A program made the translations under genes and the position numbers. Positions 1 through 7,999 of a stretch of 64,000 nt of DNA are shown here, one piece after another. The notes below the pieces were generated by a model. It was not told the origin of the DNA and made no database searches. It saw nothing but the letters and a program-made list of their open reading frames with translations. Each line of letters opens with the position of its first letter. The stretch's first letter is position 1. Source of the stretch: Thiotrichaceae bacterium (GTDB lineage: Bacteria; Pseudomonadota; Gammaproteobacteria; Beggiatoales; Beggiatoaceae); assembly GCA_011391085.1 (NCBI GenBank), contig JAABRD010000002.1:1-64000 (forward strand), given 5' to 3'.

Positions 1-2
1 CA

Positions 3-353
3 TTTAATTTTACGGGTGCCATCAACTCCGAGATAGTGATTGCCTGCTTTGAAGAGTTTATTCGTTTGAGAGGCCCTAGTTCGATACCGCGAATTATCAT
101 CTTGGACCAATCTTCAACTCACACCAGTTATGAAATGCTGGCTAAATTGCCGGTGTGGGAACCGCAAGGAATAATTCTGAAATTTCGGCCTGCGCACTGT
201 TCCGAATTGAACCTCATTGAGATTCTTTGGCGATTTATTAAATATTCCTGGTTACCATTTTCCGCATATCTCTCCTTCGACAATTTAGTTAAAGAACTGG
301 AAAATATCTTGACGAAAATTGGTGACGAATTTCGAGTTAATTTTGCTTCCTAA
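3..353 (+). CDS. IS630-family transposase, C-terminal part (cut by window start)
   Basis: The reading frame is open from the window edge to the stop at 353, so the gene begins outside the window; the GTG at 36 is not its true start. The residues IILDQSSTH, then LKFRPAHCSELNLIEILW, match the second and third catalytic blocks of IS630-family DDE transposases: the D in LDQSSTH and the E in NLIEILW. These enzymes cut and rejoin DNA at TA targets. The element lies directly against a truncated AAA-like gene at 373, which suggests it landed in or beside that gene. Terminal inverted repeats cannot be defined because one end is missing. Family assignment is firm; activity is unknown. Confidence 0.85.
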   Translation, partial: FNFTGAINSEIVIACFEEFIRLRGPSSIPRIIILDQSSTHTSYEMLAKLPVWEPQGIILKFRPAHCSELNLIEILWRFIKYSWLPFSAYLSFDNLVKELENILTKIGDEFRVNFAS

Positions 354-372
354 AATACATGAAAATTCATGA

Positions 373-1071
373 TTCAGAACTTATTGCCGTGACTACCTGT
401 TATTGACGCATGATCAACCGCTGGTATTGGCCATTGATGAAGTGGACCGTATCTTTGCTTATCCAGAAGTAGCAGGAGAATTTTTCGCCATCCTCCGGGC
501 TTGGGTTGTCGAAGGTCAAGGGGGAGTTCAGGACACTTGGAAGAGATTGAGACTGATCATCACGCATTCTCAAGAAGTCTATGCTTCCCTGCCCTTTGAC
601 CTCAAACAATCGCCTTTCAACGTTGGTCGAGGGATTTCATTGCCAGAATTTACCGAAGTGCAAGTGCTGGACTTGGCCAAACGACATCAATTGAATTGGA
701 CGGTCACGCAGGTCGACTCCCTCATGGCCGTGATAGGTGGACATCCTTATCTGGTTCAAACGGCCCTGTCTCATATAGCCAGTCAAACTGCCACGTTAGA
801 ACAGTTCCTGAAGTTGGCGCCGACGGACCAAGGCGTGTATTATGACCATTTGCACCGTCATCTCATTGCCCTCAAAGATCGACCTGCAAAAGATCGACCT
901 GCATTGGCAACCGCTATGCACAGAGTTGTGTTAAGCGCAGGGCCGGTTCGAATTGGAGACGATGATAAGTTTAAGTTACGCAGTATGGGCTTGGTCAAAT
1001 TTGTAGGAGATGACGTGGCGCCGCTGTGTGGCTTGTATCGGCAATATTTTCGGACGCATTTGATGAGTTAA
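373..1071 (+). pseudogene. AAA-like domain protein (AAA_35 type), N-terminally truncated
   Basis: The frame is open from 373, after a stop at 370-372. Family-like sequence (DYLLLTHDQPLVLAIDEVD) begins before the TTG at 403, so this is the back half of a longer gene rather than a short one. It holds the Walker B strand LVLAIDEVD and the downstream helical region (GGHPYLVQTALSHIA) seen in AAA-like proteins; the Walker A half is absent. The end at HLMS looks natural. The IS630 transposase immediately upstream is the likely cause of the truncation. The complete protein at 2277 belongs to the same broad family but is not a close copy. A seven-codon duplication (KDRPAKDRPA) lies near residue 158. 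Confidence 0.7.
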
Positions 1072-1231
1072 TGGAGGTCTGGAAGTTGGGGAATGGGAGA
1101 TGGATTCTGCTGAACACCACGGAATCTATTCCGGCCCCCTTTCACTAGCGACCACTATTGGTCAGGACTGGCAGTCCTTGCACTCACATTGCTTCACTAC
1201 CTATTTTATTTTGCTACTTATTAAAATATTC

Positions 1232-1398
1232 GGTAGTGATGCAATGTGGGTGAGAAATATCGAGAGGTTTCTCTTCGGTCTGGAACTCTGATTGAGAGGA
1301 TTAAATGAGGACTCTGAAAGGCGGCTTGACTAATCATAGTCCATCTGAAAATCATTCTAATCAGAGTTCAGACAGTGAACCCACATTGCCTCACTACC
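1232..1398. mobile_element. MITE type 1, copy a (8-bp target duplication)
   Basis: A 167-bp non-coding element with terminal inverted repeats: left GGTAGTGATGCAATGTGGGT, right ending CACATTGCCTCACTACC. It is flanked on both sides by the identical 8-mer AAATATTC (1224-1231 and 1399-1406), a perfect target-site duplication. It sits just upstream of the DUF29 gene, between its start at 1422 and the truncated AAA gene. A further right-end-like sequence ending TTCACTACC lies near 1180-1200. No coding capacity is credible inside. Confidence 0.85.
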
Positions 1399-1421
1399 AA
1401 ATATTCAAGAGGTACCCTAAT

Positions 1422-1874
1422 ATGAACATCACTCCTCAAACTTACCAACAAGACTTCTATGCGTGGTCTATACACAACGCCTGGTTATTACGTCAAGGCA
1501 AATTCTCCGAAGTTGACAATGAACATATTGCAGAGGAATTAGAAGGCATGGCGAGAAGCGAGAAACGTCAATTAGCCAATCGGCTGGCCGTATTATTGGC
1601 GCATCTATTAAAATGGGAACATCAACCTACCCACCGTTCTGGTAGTTGGCGTGGTACGATTAAAGAACAACGTCGCAGACTCCACAAGTTGTTAGAGGAG
1701 AATCCCAGCCTGCGCCGCGAATTGCCGGACTGTTTGGAAGAGGCTTACGAATCAGCCCTGATTCTGGCTGCCACGGAGATGGGAATTTATGAGGACGACC
1801 TGCCTCAAACTTGTCAGTTCACGTTAGAACAAGTTTTGAATAATGGCTTTCCAGAAGGTTTGAATAAGAAGTGA
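1422..1874 (+). CDS. DUF29 family protein
   Basis: A 150-aa protein beginning MNITPQTYQQDFYAWSIHN, with the DUF29 hallmarks: a YxQDFYAW start, EHIAEELEGMARSEKRQLANRL, then LLAHLLKWEHQP and a second helical half (RRLHKLLEENPSLRRELPDCL). DUF29 proteins are small, all-helical, frequent in cyanobacteria and filamentous sulfur bacteria, and of unknown function. The ATG at 1422 is chosen over the upstream in-frame ATG at 1305 because residues before it are encoded by the MITE and match nothing in the family. No partner gene is adjacent. Confidence 0.85.
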   Translation: MNITPQTYQQDFYAWSIHNAWLLRQGKFSEVDNEHIAEELEGMARSEKRQLANRLAVLLAHLLKWEHQPTHRSGSWRGTIKEQRRRLHKLLEENPSLRRELPDCLEEAYESALILAATEMGIYEDDLPQTCQFTLEQVLNNGFPEGLNKK

Positions 1875-1889
1875 TACCCAGGCCTGGTT

Positions 1890-1922
1890 AAACCTGACAG
1901 GTCTTGGAGACCTGTCAGGTTT
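1890..1922. repeat. AACCTGACAGGT palindrome
   Basis: A near-perfect hairpin (AAACCTGACAGGTC, short loop, then the reverse complement) just after the DUF29 stop. Relatives occur at about 6610-6640, 7602-7634 and 33445-33476, always in gaps. It could terminate transcription, but there is no T-run. Confidence 0.75.
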
Positions 1923-1940
1923 GAAGACAGTAGCCAGCCC

Positions 1941-2230
1941 CCACGCGGGACTAGAGGCTTCAGCCGGTGCCACACGGGACTAGAGGCTTCAGGCGGTGCC
2001 ACACGGGACTAGAGGCTTCCGCCGGTGCCACACGGGACTAGAGGCTTCAGCCGGTGCCACGCGGGACTAGAGACTTCAGCCGGCGCCACGCGGGACTAGA
2101 GGCTTCAGCCGGTGCCACACGGGACTAGAGGCTTCAGCCGGTGCCACACGGGACTAGAGGCTTCAGCCGGGGGCCGTTCCACGCCATTTAATTGGGTTCT
2201 GCCCCCCACCGGCTAAAGCCTCTAGTCCCG
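1941..2230. repeat. Tandem array of about 8 x 29 bp plus inverted arm
   Basis: From 1941 to 2170 a 29-bp unit containing CGGGACTAGAGGCTTCAGCC and ending GGTGCCACA is repeated eight times with one to three mismatches per unit. After a 38-bp spacer, 2209-2230 carries the reverse complement of the core (CCGGCTAAAGCCTCTAGTCCCG). The unit is the hairpin repeat found once or twice in many other gaps of this window. There are no unique spacers, so it is not a CRISPR. It ends about 45 bp before the AAA/WD40 gene. Confidence 0.9.
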
Positions 2231-2276
2231 TACCTGTTAACTTTTTACCTATTTACAACCTCATAAAATTATTAAT

Positions 2277-5200
2277 ATGACCACAACAACTTCCTTTTAC
2301 ACCCTCGGCGGCCCTCTCCGCATTGATGCCCCCACTTATGTCACCCGTCAAGCCGATGAAGCGTTTTATCAAGGCTTACTCGCTGGACATTTTTGTTATG
2401 TCCTCAATGCCCGACAAATGGGCAAATCCAGTTTGCAAGTGCAGACTCAAAAACGGTTAGAAGCCGCGGGCGTGGCTTGTGCAGTGATTGATATGAGTCA
2501 GTTTGGAAAACATGCCACCGATGACCAATTTTACGCAGGTATCATTTTGACTTTGGCCGAAAGGTTTCATCTCCAGAATTTCAATATCGATAACTGGTGG
2601 AAAAGTTATGAGATGCTGTCAGCAGTGCATCATTTTGGTAAATTTGTGGAGGAGGTGTTATTGGTGCAAGTGACGCAACCTATCGTGATTTTTATTGATG
2701 AAACCGATGCCTTGCGGCGGTTTAGTGAAGACTTTTTTGTCGTGATTCGGAGTTTTTATAATGCACGTTCCCAGAAACCCGCATATCGTCGTCTCACCTT
2801 TGGCATTTTGGGGGTGGCGAGTCCTGCGGATTTGATTGCCGATGACAAAATCACGCCGTTCAATATTGGCAAAGCGATTGATTTGACAGGGTTTCAAGTG
2901 GCCGAAGCGCAGCCGTTAGAAGTGGGGTTGGCGCCGAAGTCGGCGCGTCCCCAAAAGGTGTTGGAGGAGGTGTTGAAGTGGACCGGCGGGCAACCGTTCT
3001 TGACGCAGAAGTTGTGTTATTTGCTAAGTCAAACGGAGGCAGTTATTCCAGAAGGGGAGGAGGTAAATTGGGTGGCGCAGTTGGTGCGGGCGCAGGTGCT
3101 TGAAAATTGGGCTGAGAAGGATGAACCGTCGCATTTACGGGCGATTCGGGACCGTATTTTGCCGCCGCAGGAGACGAATATGACATATACAGGGCGGTTG
3201 TTGGGGTTGTATCAGCAGGTGTTGACGGCTGGAGAAGCGGGGAGGGAGGCTGTGGATGATTCTGATGAATTACGGTTGCGGTTAACGGGGTTGGTGGTAA
3301 AGCGGCATGGACGGTTGCAGGTGTATAATCGGGTGTATGCGGAGGTGTTTAATGCGGCGTGGGTCAGTGCTGCCTTAGATAATTTGCGCCCGTATGCGGT
3401 GGTGTTGCGGAATTGGGAGGCCAGTCAAAAGAATGCGTCTTGGTTGTTACGCGGGCAAGCGTTGACCGAGGCGTTGGAGTGGGCGCGGAATAAAAGTTTG
3501 GCCGACGTGGACCATGAGTTTTTGACAGCCAGTCGGTTGGCGGAGGAGAAGGCGGGGGCCCAGCGGCGGTTGCAACGGTTTTTGTGGATAGCTTTGCTGG
3601 TGGTGCTAGGTTTGGCGGGCGTGGCCGGATGGGAGTGGTGGCTAACGTTGCAACAGGAGAAGCGACTGGTTGTGAGTTTGAAGGAGACACAGGCGGCTAA
3701 ACAACGGGCGGAGGAGTCACAACAAGGGATGTTGGTGCAAAAAGATAAGGTGTTACGGACGCAATCGCGATTTTTAGCCGATTTGGCTAGACAAGAACGG
3801 GCCAACTATAATTTTACCAATGCGACTTTACTCGCTTTAGAAGCCTTATCCAAGTCGGTTTCTCAACCTGACCGATTTCTAATATTTGAGGCAGAAGTGC
3901 AGTTATATAATGCTGTAGTGCAAATGCGTGAACGTGCCCTATTGAAAAGACACCAAGCCGACGTTCTGTCCGCCACTTTTAGTCCCAACGGCTTGCAGGT
4001 GGTCACGGCCTCTTGGGATAATACCGCCCGGCTGTGGGAAGTCCCCAGTGGCCGGTTGCTGGCGATATTGACTGGACACAAATGGGGTGTTAACGCTACT
4101 ACCTTTAGTCCCAGCGGCCAGCAGGTGGTCACCGCCTCTCTTGATGGCACAGCCCGGTTATGGGAAATTCCCAGTGGCCAGTTACTGGCCGTGTGTACGG
4201 GACATGAAGGCGGGGTTACTTCTGCCACCTTTAGTCCCAGCGGCCAGCAGGTGGTCACGGCCTCTTGGGATAACACCGCCCGGCTGTGGGAAGTCCCCAG
4301 TGGCAAGTTACTGGTGGTGTTGACGGGACATGAAAGTTCGGTTAGTTCTGCCACCTTTAGTCCCAGCGGCCAGCAGGTGGTCACCGCCTCGCATGATAAG
4401 ACTGCACGACTGTGGGAGGTTCCCAGTGGCCAGTTACTGGCGGTGTTGACCGGACATGAGGATAAGGTTAGTTCTGCCACCTTTAGTCCCAGCGGCCAAC
4501 AGGTGGTCACGGTCTCGGAAGATAACACTGCCCGGCTGTGGAAAGTCCCCGGTGGCCAGTTACTGGCGGTGTTCACGGGACATAAAAGTTCGGTTAGTTC
4601 TGCCACCTTTAGTCCCAGCGGCCAGCAAGTAGTCACGGCCTCGCATGATAAGACTGCCCGACTGTGGGAGGTTCCCAGTGGCCAGTTACTGGCGGTGTTG
4701 ACTGGACATGAAGATAAAGTCAGTTCTGCCACCTTCAGTTCCAGCGGCCAGCAGGTAGTCACGGCCTCTTCTGATAAGACCGCCCGGCTGTGGGAAGTTC
4801 CCAATGGCAAGTTACTGGCGGTGTTAAAGGGACATGAAGATATAGTCCATTCAACCACCTTTAGTCCCAGCGGCCAGCAGGTGGTCACGGTCTCTTGGGA
4901 TGGAACCGTTCGACTGTGGGAAGTCCCCAGTGGCCGGTTACTGATGGTGTTGACAGGATATGAAAGTGGGGTTACTTCTGCCACCTTTAGTCCCGACGGC
5001 CTGCAAATGGTCACGGCCTCGAGTGATACCGCCCAGTTGTGGGAAGTCCCCAGTGGCCAGTTACTGGCGGTGTTGAAGGGACATGAAAGTGCTGTTTATT
5101 CTGCCACCTTTGGTCCCAATGGCCAGCAGGTGGTCACGGCCTCTTGGGATAACACCGCCCGACTGTGGGAAGTCCCCAGTGGCAAGTTACTGGCGGTGTT

Positions 5201-5660
5201 GAGGGGACATAAAAGTTATGTTTTTTCCGCCACCTTTAGTCCCAGCGGCCGGCAAGTGGTTACGGCTTCTTCTGACAAGACCGCCCGGCTGTGGGAAGTC
5301 CCCAGTGGCAAGTTACTGGCGGTGTTGACGGGACACGCAAGTGGCGTCAATTCTGCCACCTTTAGTCCTAACGGCCAGCAGGTGGTCACCGCATCGGAGG
5401 ATAACACCGCCCGGCTATGGGAAGTCCCCAGTGGCAAGTTACTGGCCATTTTTGAAACACCTGAGAGGGTCAAGAGTGCCGAATTTAGCCCTAACGGTCA
5501 ATCTCTCCTCACCGCCACTGGAACGGAAGCCTGGATTTGGCCGCTGTTTCCTTCTACCCAAGCCATGATTGATTATGCCCGGCAAGTGGTGCCGCGGCAG
5601 TTGAGTTGTGAGGAACGGGAGAGGTTTTTCTTGGTGGAGAAGGGGGAGTGTCGGGAGTGA
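2277..5660 (+). CDS. AAA-like ATPase / transmembrane / WD40 repeat protein
   Basis: A 1127-aa multidomain protein. Residues 1-370 form an AAA-like (AAA_35 type) P-loop module: Walker A-like NARQMGKSS at 44-52 and Walker B IVIFIDETD at 136-143. Residues about 435-457 are a single membrane helix (FLWIALLVVLGLAGVAGW) followed by a charged coiled coil to about 495. From about 558 come twelve clear WD40 repeats of about 41 aa and a degenerate thirteenth, giving one or two beta-propellers. The repeats are also very similar as DNA, a sign of recent duplication or gene conversion. The tail ends LSCEERERFFLVEKGECRE. Proteins of this layout are viewed as signalling or conflict sensors in multicellular-like bacteria; the function here is inferred. 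The start is the ATG at 2277 and there is no operon partner. Confidence 0.9.
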   Translation: MTTTTSFYTLGGPLRIDAPTYVTRQADEAFYQGLLAGHFCYVLNARQMGKSSLQVQTQKRLEAAGVACAVIDMSQFGKHATDDQFYAGIILTLAERFHLQNFNIDNWWKSYEMLSAVHHFGKFVEEVLLVQVTQPIVIFIDETDALRRFSEDFFVVIRSFYNARSQKPAYRRLTFGILGVASPADLIADDKITPFNIGKAIDLTGFQVAEAQPLEVGLAPKSARPQKVLEEVLKWTGGQPFLTQKLCYLLSQTEAVIPEGEEVNWVAQLVRAQVLENWAEKDEPSHLRAIRDRILPPQETNMTYTGRLLGLYQQVLTAGEAGREAVDDSDELRLRLTGLVVKRHGRLQVYNRVYAEVFNAAWVSAALDNLRPYAVVLRNWEASQKNASWLLRGQALTEALEWARNKSLADVDHEFLTASRLAEEKAGAQRRLQRFLWIALLVVLGLAGVAGWEWWLTLQQEKRLVVSLKETQAAKQRAEESQQGMLVQKDKVLRTQSRFLADLARQERANYNFTNATLLALEALSKSVSQPDRFLIFEAEVQLYNAVVQMRERALLKRHQADVLSATFSPNGLQVVTASWDNTARLWEVPSGRLLAILTGHKWGVNATTFSPSGQQVVTASLDGTARLWEIPSGQLLAVCTGHEGGVTSATFSPSGQQVVTASWDNTARLWEVPSGKLLVVLTGHESSVSSATFSPSGQQVVTASHDKTARLWEVPSGQLLAVLTGHEDKVSSATFSPSGQQVVTVSEDNTARLWKVPGGQLLAVFTGHKSSVSSATFSPSGQQVVTASHDKTARLWEVPSGQLLAVLTGHEDKVSSATFSSSGQQVVTASSDKTARLWEVPNGKLLAVLKGHEDIVHSTTFSPSGQQVVTVSWDGTVRLWEVPSGRLLMVLTGYESGVTSATFSPDGLQMVTASSDTAQLWEVPSGQLLAVLKGHESAVYSATFGPNGQQVVTASWDNTARLWEVPSGKLLAVLRGHKSYVFSATFSPSGRQVVTASSDKTARLWEVPSGKLLAVLTGHASGVNSATFSPNGQQVVTASEDNTARLWEVPSGKLLAIFETPERVKSAEFSPNGQSLLTATGTEAWIWPLFPSTQAMIDYARQVVPRQLSCEERERFFLVEKGECRE

Positions 5661-5842
5661 GGACAACGGATTTGGGGGATACGCGGATTGGAGGGTTAGC
5701 TATCCGTTACTTTCTCTCAGCCGTTGACCTCAATTCTTGTCTTGGCCAAATGATTGTGATAATCTAATAACTTCTACTAGGTAGTCAAGTAGGGTGAGGC
5801 ACAAGTTTCTTGGTAGTGTTGCAAAGGTAATGGTTGTAGGTT
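5648..5842. repeat. Direct repeat, copy A (3' end of WD40 gene and flank)
   Basis: The last codons of the WD40 gene and the following roughly 180 bp recur nearly unchanged at 9172-9366, about 3.5 kb downstream. Both copies continue into a MITE type 2. The repeat carries no gene of its own; it marks a segmental duplication that spans the toxin-antitoxin zone. Apart from this and the MITE, 5661-6082 shows no gene. Confidence 0.85.
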
Positions 5843-5969
5843 TTGGAGTACGGAATTTATTCCGTTGGAGTACGGAATTTATTCCGTTGGAGTACGGAAT
5901 TTATTCCGCCGGAAACGGAATCAATTCCGTACTCCAAAACCGCTATACCATTACTTGTACAACACTACC
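5812..5969. mobile_element. MITE type 2, copy a, with palindromic repeats inside
   Basis: It starts GGTAGTGTTGCAAAGGTAAT and ends TACTTGTACAACACTACC. It is flanked by AGTTTCTT on the left and AGTTTCTC on the right, an 8-bp target duplication with one mismatch. An apparent empty site (CACAGGTTTCTCGTTGCCC) survives near 10260-10280. The interior (5843-5937) carries three 22-bp units with the palindrome ACGGAATTTATTCCG followed by an inverted copy. Confidence 0.8.
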
Positions 5970-6082
5970 AGTTTCTCGTTCCCGACTTTTTTCCAAAGTA
6001 ATGAGGGTGGGCCAAAAAACACTGGCCCATTCTGATTAGACTTAATTTTAGATGACACTTTTTAACACGAAGAACATTTGTG

Positions 6083-6247
6083 ATGACCAAAATTTATCTG
6101 GATAATTGCTGTTTAAATCGCCCCTTTGATGACCAAACGCAACCTCGTATTCATTTGGAAGCCGAAGCCGTCAAAACGATTTTGAAACTCTATGAACAAG
6201 GTCACTTTGGCAAATCCATTAACTTGGTTACAAACGATTTTCTATGA
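6083..6247 (+). pseudogene. PIN-domain toxin, N-terminal fragment
   Basis: A 54-codon frame starting MTKIYLDNCCLNRPFDDQ, the typical beginning of one VapC-like PIN nuclease subfamily, including the first acidic metal ligand (D7). After about 43 residues the similarity stops and the frame runs out at NDFL, so the remaining catalytic part is missing. Its stop overlaps the ATG of the next small gene (ATGA). It is too short to be an active nuclease. Confidence 0.6.
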
Positions 6248-6465
6248 ATCTTCCTAACTTAACTTTAAAAACGGATTATCAAATCCAACAATTGGGATTC
6301 CAAATTCTCATTAAGGAACTTGGCATCGTCGATTTTATCCAATTTATCCAACTGTTCGACAGTGGCCACGGTGATTATACTCAAGACCGTACCCACTGGC
6401 AACGTGACTACACCGTAGATTCCATCGCGCAGGCGATTTTACGCGGTGACTACCTTCTGAAATAA
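6244..6465 (+). CDS. Small conserved protein, possible antitoxin partner
   Basis: A 73-aa protein beginning MNLPNLTLKTDYQIQQLGFQ. Its pattern (LKTDYQIQQLG, FIQFIQLFDSGHGDYTQDR, hydrophobic C-terminus) resembles small cyanobacterial and Thiotrichales proteins often found next to PIN-domain genes, so an antitoxin role is plausible but inferred. It overlaps the preceding PIN fragment by 4 bp. Its last codons (RGDYLLK) and stop also occur at about 9511-9533, where the rest of the gene is missing. Confidence 0.5.
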   Translation: MNLPNLTLKTDYQIQQLGFQILIKELGIVDFIQFIQLFDSGHGDYTQDRTHWQRDYTVDSIAQAILRGDYLLK

Positions 6466-6600
6466 CGGGCCTCAAGTGTCTGAGTGCGCAACGACTGTTA
6501 CTCCGCACCCAGTTGACTGGTGAAGAACGGCAGTGGTTCTTTTGGTTGGGGGAGGGGGAGGAGTGTCGGGAGTGATGACCGCGGATTTTGGGGAGACGCG
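6447..6600. repeat. Duplicated module: small-gene end plus WD40-gene tail
   Basis: It joins the end of the 6244 gene to a stretch reading (on +) TQLTGEERQWFFWLGEGEE, a version of the C-terminal tail of the AAA/WD40 protein. The same join recurs at 9514-9665. No WD40 repeats remain. The stretch 6600-6650 adds a degenerate AACCTGAnnGGTC palindrome. Confidence 0.7.
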
Positions 6601-6705
6601 GATAAACCTGATGGGTCTTTTAGAACTGTCAGGTTTAATATAGCAGGAACGTATGATAAACTGGTTACAACTCGTTCCACCAATCTTTTTAGAGGAGAAC
6701 ATCCA

Positions 6706-6835
6706 ATGACAACTTCATTTATCACTGACTGACAACGAGACCCCGCCTGGTGTAAACAGGCGCGTCAGTTGGGAGGATATGTTTCACTGACAGAGACCTT
6801 GCAAACAGCCTTAAAGTTAAAGAAGGTGGACAAAT
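6706..6835 (+). pseudogene. Small decayed reading frame
   Basis: After a good ribosome site (AGAGGAG), ATG at 6706 reads MTTSFITD and then a stop. In the same frame it continues as QRDPAWCKQARQLGGYVSL and TETLQTALKLKK, which looks like protein sequence. This may be a small gene broken by a nonsense change, perhaps an antitoxin, but the family is not recognised. Confidence 0.3.
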
Positions 6836-6872
6836 CAATCCTTGCCCACCCTACACAGACTCAACTTAACTC

Positions 6873-7157
6873 ATGAAAATTAACAACCTCATTTGGCTTC
6901 CTCAAATTGTTGACAAATTGGCAGTCAAACATCAGGTGGAAATAGAGGAAGTCAAAGAAGTCTTCCAAAATCACCCTCGCTTTCGCTACGTGGAAAAGGG
7001 TCAACAATTGGGCGAAGATGTTTATCTGGCGAGTGGTCAAACGGGTGCCGGGCGTTATTTGACGGTGCTATTCATTTACAAAGGCCAGGGTGAGGCACTC
7101 ATTTTAAGTGCCAGAGACATGGCTAACTGGGAGAGAAAACGTGATGGCAGAAAATAA
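6873..7157 (+). CDS. BrnT-like toxin (type II toxin-antitoxin)
   Basis: A 94-aa protein with the BrnT-like pattern: a LIWLPQIVDKL start, HPRFRYVEKG, the strand pair VYLASGQTGAGRYLTVLFIY, and the ending LILSARDMANWERKR. BrnT toxins are small RelE-fold ribonucleases that arrest translation. The downstream CopG-type gene overlaps it by 14 bp, the usual toxin-first order of brnTA modules, where the antitoxin with the toxin represses the operon. The catalytic basic residues in the last helix (SARDM, ERKR) are present, so the toxin looks intact. Confidence 0.75.
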   Translation: MKINNLIWLPQIVDKLAVKHQVEIEEVKEVFQNHPRFRYVEKGQQLGEDVYLASGQTGAGRYLTVLFIYKGQGEALILSARDMANWERKRDGRK

Positions 7158-7398
7158 ATTACCTGAATTTGATACCTTAACCGACTTAGTGGAGTTTTTT
7201 GATACTCACGATATGGGAGAATACTTTGAGGAGATGCCAGAGGTCTCTGGTGAAGTGAATCTCAAGCCCTCTCGTTGTTTCGTGACGATTGACCAATACT
7301 TGCTGAAACAATTAGCCACGGTGGCGAAACAGCAACACCTCTCGACCGAGAGTTTAGTGAATACTTGGTTGTCGGAAAGAGTAGCGCAAGCGGTCTGA
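7144..7398 (+). CDS. CopG-family antitoxin, partner of BrnT-like toxin
   Basis: An 84-aa protein starting MAENKLPEFDTLTDLVEFFD. The acidic N-terminus (DTHDMGEYFEEMP) is the toxin-binding part of the CopG/BrnA-type antitoxins; the C-terminal half (RCFVTIDQYLLKQLATVAK, then STESLVNTWLSERV) is a ribbon-helix-helix DNA-binding domain. The ATG at 7144 is chosen over the upstream GTG at 7108 because the family motif begins here and GGGAGAG lies about 10 bp before it. It overlaps the toxin end, which gives translational coupling. It probably autoregulates the pair. Confidence 0.75.
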   Translation: MAENKLPEFDTLTDLVEFFDTHDMGEYFEEMPEVSGEVNLKPSRCFVTIDQYLLKQLATVAKQQHLSTESLVNTWLSERVAQAV

Positions 7399-7795
7399 AA
7401 GACAGTCAGGTGGACCACAGGTTTCTCGTTATCCACCATTTTAAGGTGGGCAAATCAACCCTTGCCCATCCTACACGGACTGATGCGCAACGAGTGTTAC
7501 CACAAACCCAGTTGACTTGTGAGGAACGGAAACGGTTCTTTTGGTTGGGGGAGGGGGAGGAATGTCGGGAGTGAGGACCGCGGCTTTGGAGGATACGCGG
7601 ATAAACCTGCCAGGTCTGGGGGACCTGGCAGGTTTGACTTGGGCTTCATTCGTATCTCCCTTTTACGCAAAACGAATTGAAAAATAAACAAAAGGGGAAA
7701 CCCGAAATGGTCGGACTGGAGACTTGATTAGCCAGAAGAAGACTGGCACCGGCTAAAACCTCTAGTCCATTGCGAATACTCAAGAGGAATGATTG
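7399..7795. repeat. Gap filled with repeat families
   Basis: No gene is seen. In order it contains: a GGTGGGCAAATCAACCCTTG repeat (7440-7480), another WD40-gene tail fragment (7481-7601, reading TQLTCEERKRFFWLGEGEE), a strong AAACCTGCCAGGTC palindrome (7602-7634), and a degenerate GGACTGGAG / CTCTAGTCC hairpin (7713-7768). Confidence 0.7.
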
Positions 7796-7999
7796 ATGAA
7801 CTTAAAAATTATTATCGAACCTGGTGAAGACGGCTATTTTGTCGCCCATTGTCCTCGCCTCAAAGGATGTTGGTCACAAGGCCAAACTAAACAAGAAGCA
7901 CTCGACAACATGCGTGAAGCGGTTGAACTTTATTTGGAACCAGAACCCACTGAGTTGTTTATCCATTCTTCACAGGAAGTTGTGGAACTGGCGATATGA
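7796..7999 (+). CDS. hicB: HicB-like antitoxin
   Basis: A 67-aa protein reading MNLKIIIEPGEDGYFVAHC and PRLKGCWSQGQTKQEALDN, the partial RNase H fold of HicB antitoxins (DGYFVAxCPxLxGCxSQGxTxxEAxxN), ending in an acidic C-terminus. The length fits the short HicB class without an added DNA-binding domain. ATG at 7796 is preferred over the TTG at 7793; AGAGGA lies about 7 bp upstream. It overlaps hicA by 4 bp (ATGA). It neutralises HicA by direct binding. Confidence 0.9.
   Translation: MNLKIIIEPGEDGYFVAHCPRLKGCWSQGQTKQEALDNMREAVELYLEPEPTELFIHSSQEVVELAI

Noticed and set aside
1100-1291. 63-codon frame after the truncated AAA gene
   Set aside because: It crosses the MITE boundary and has no recognisable sequence.
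1941-2170. CRISPR-like array
   Set aside because: Units are contiguous with no unique spacers and no cas genes are present; it is a tandem copy of the dispersed hairpin repeat.
3863-5014. 383-codon frame on the minus strand
   Set aside because: Antisense of the WD40 repeats; its periodicity mirrors the real gene on the plus strand.
5794-6039. 81-codon frame
   Set aside because: Made of the type 2 MITE and its palindromes.
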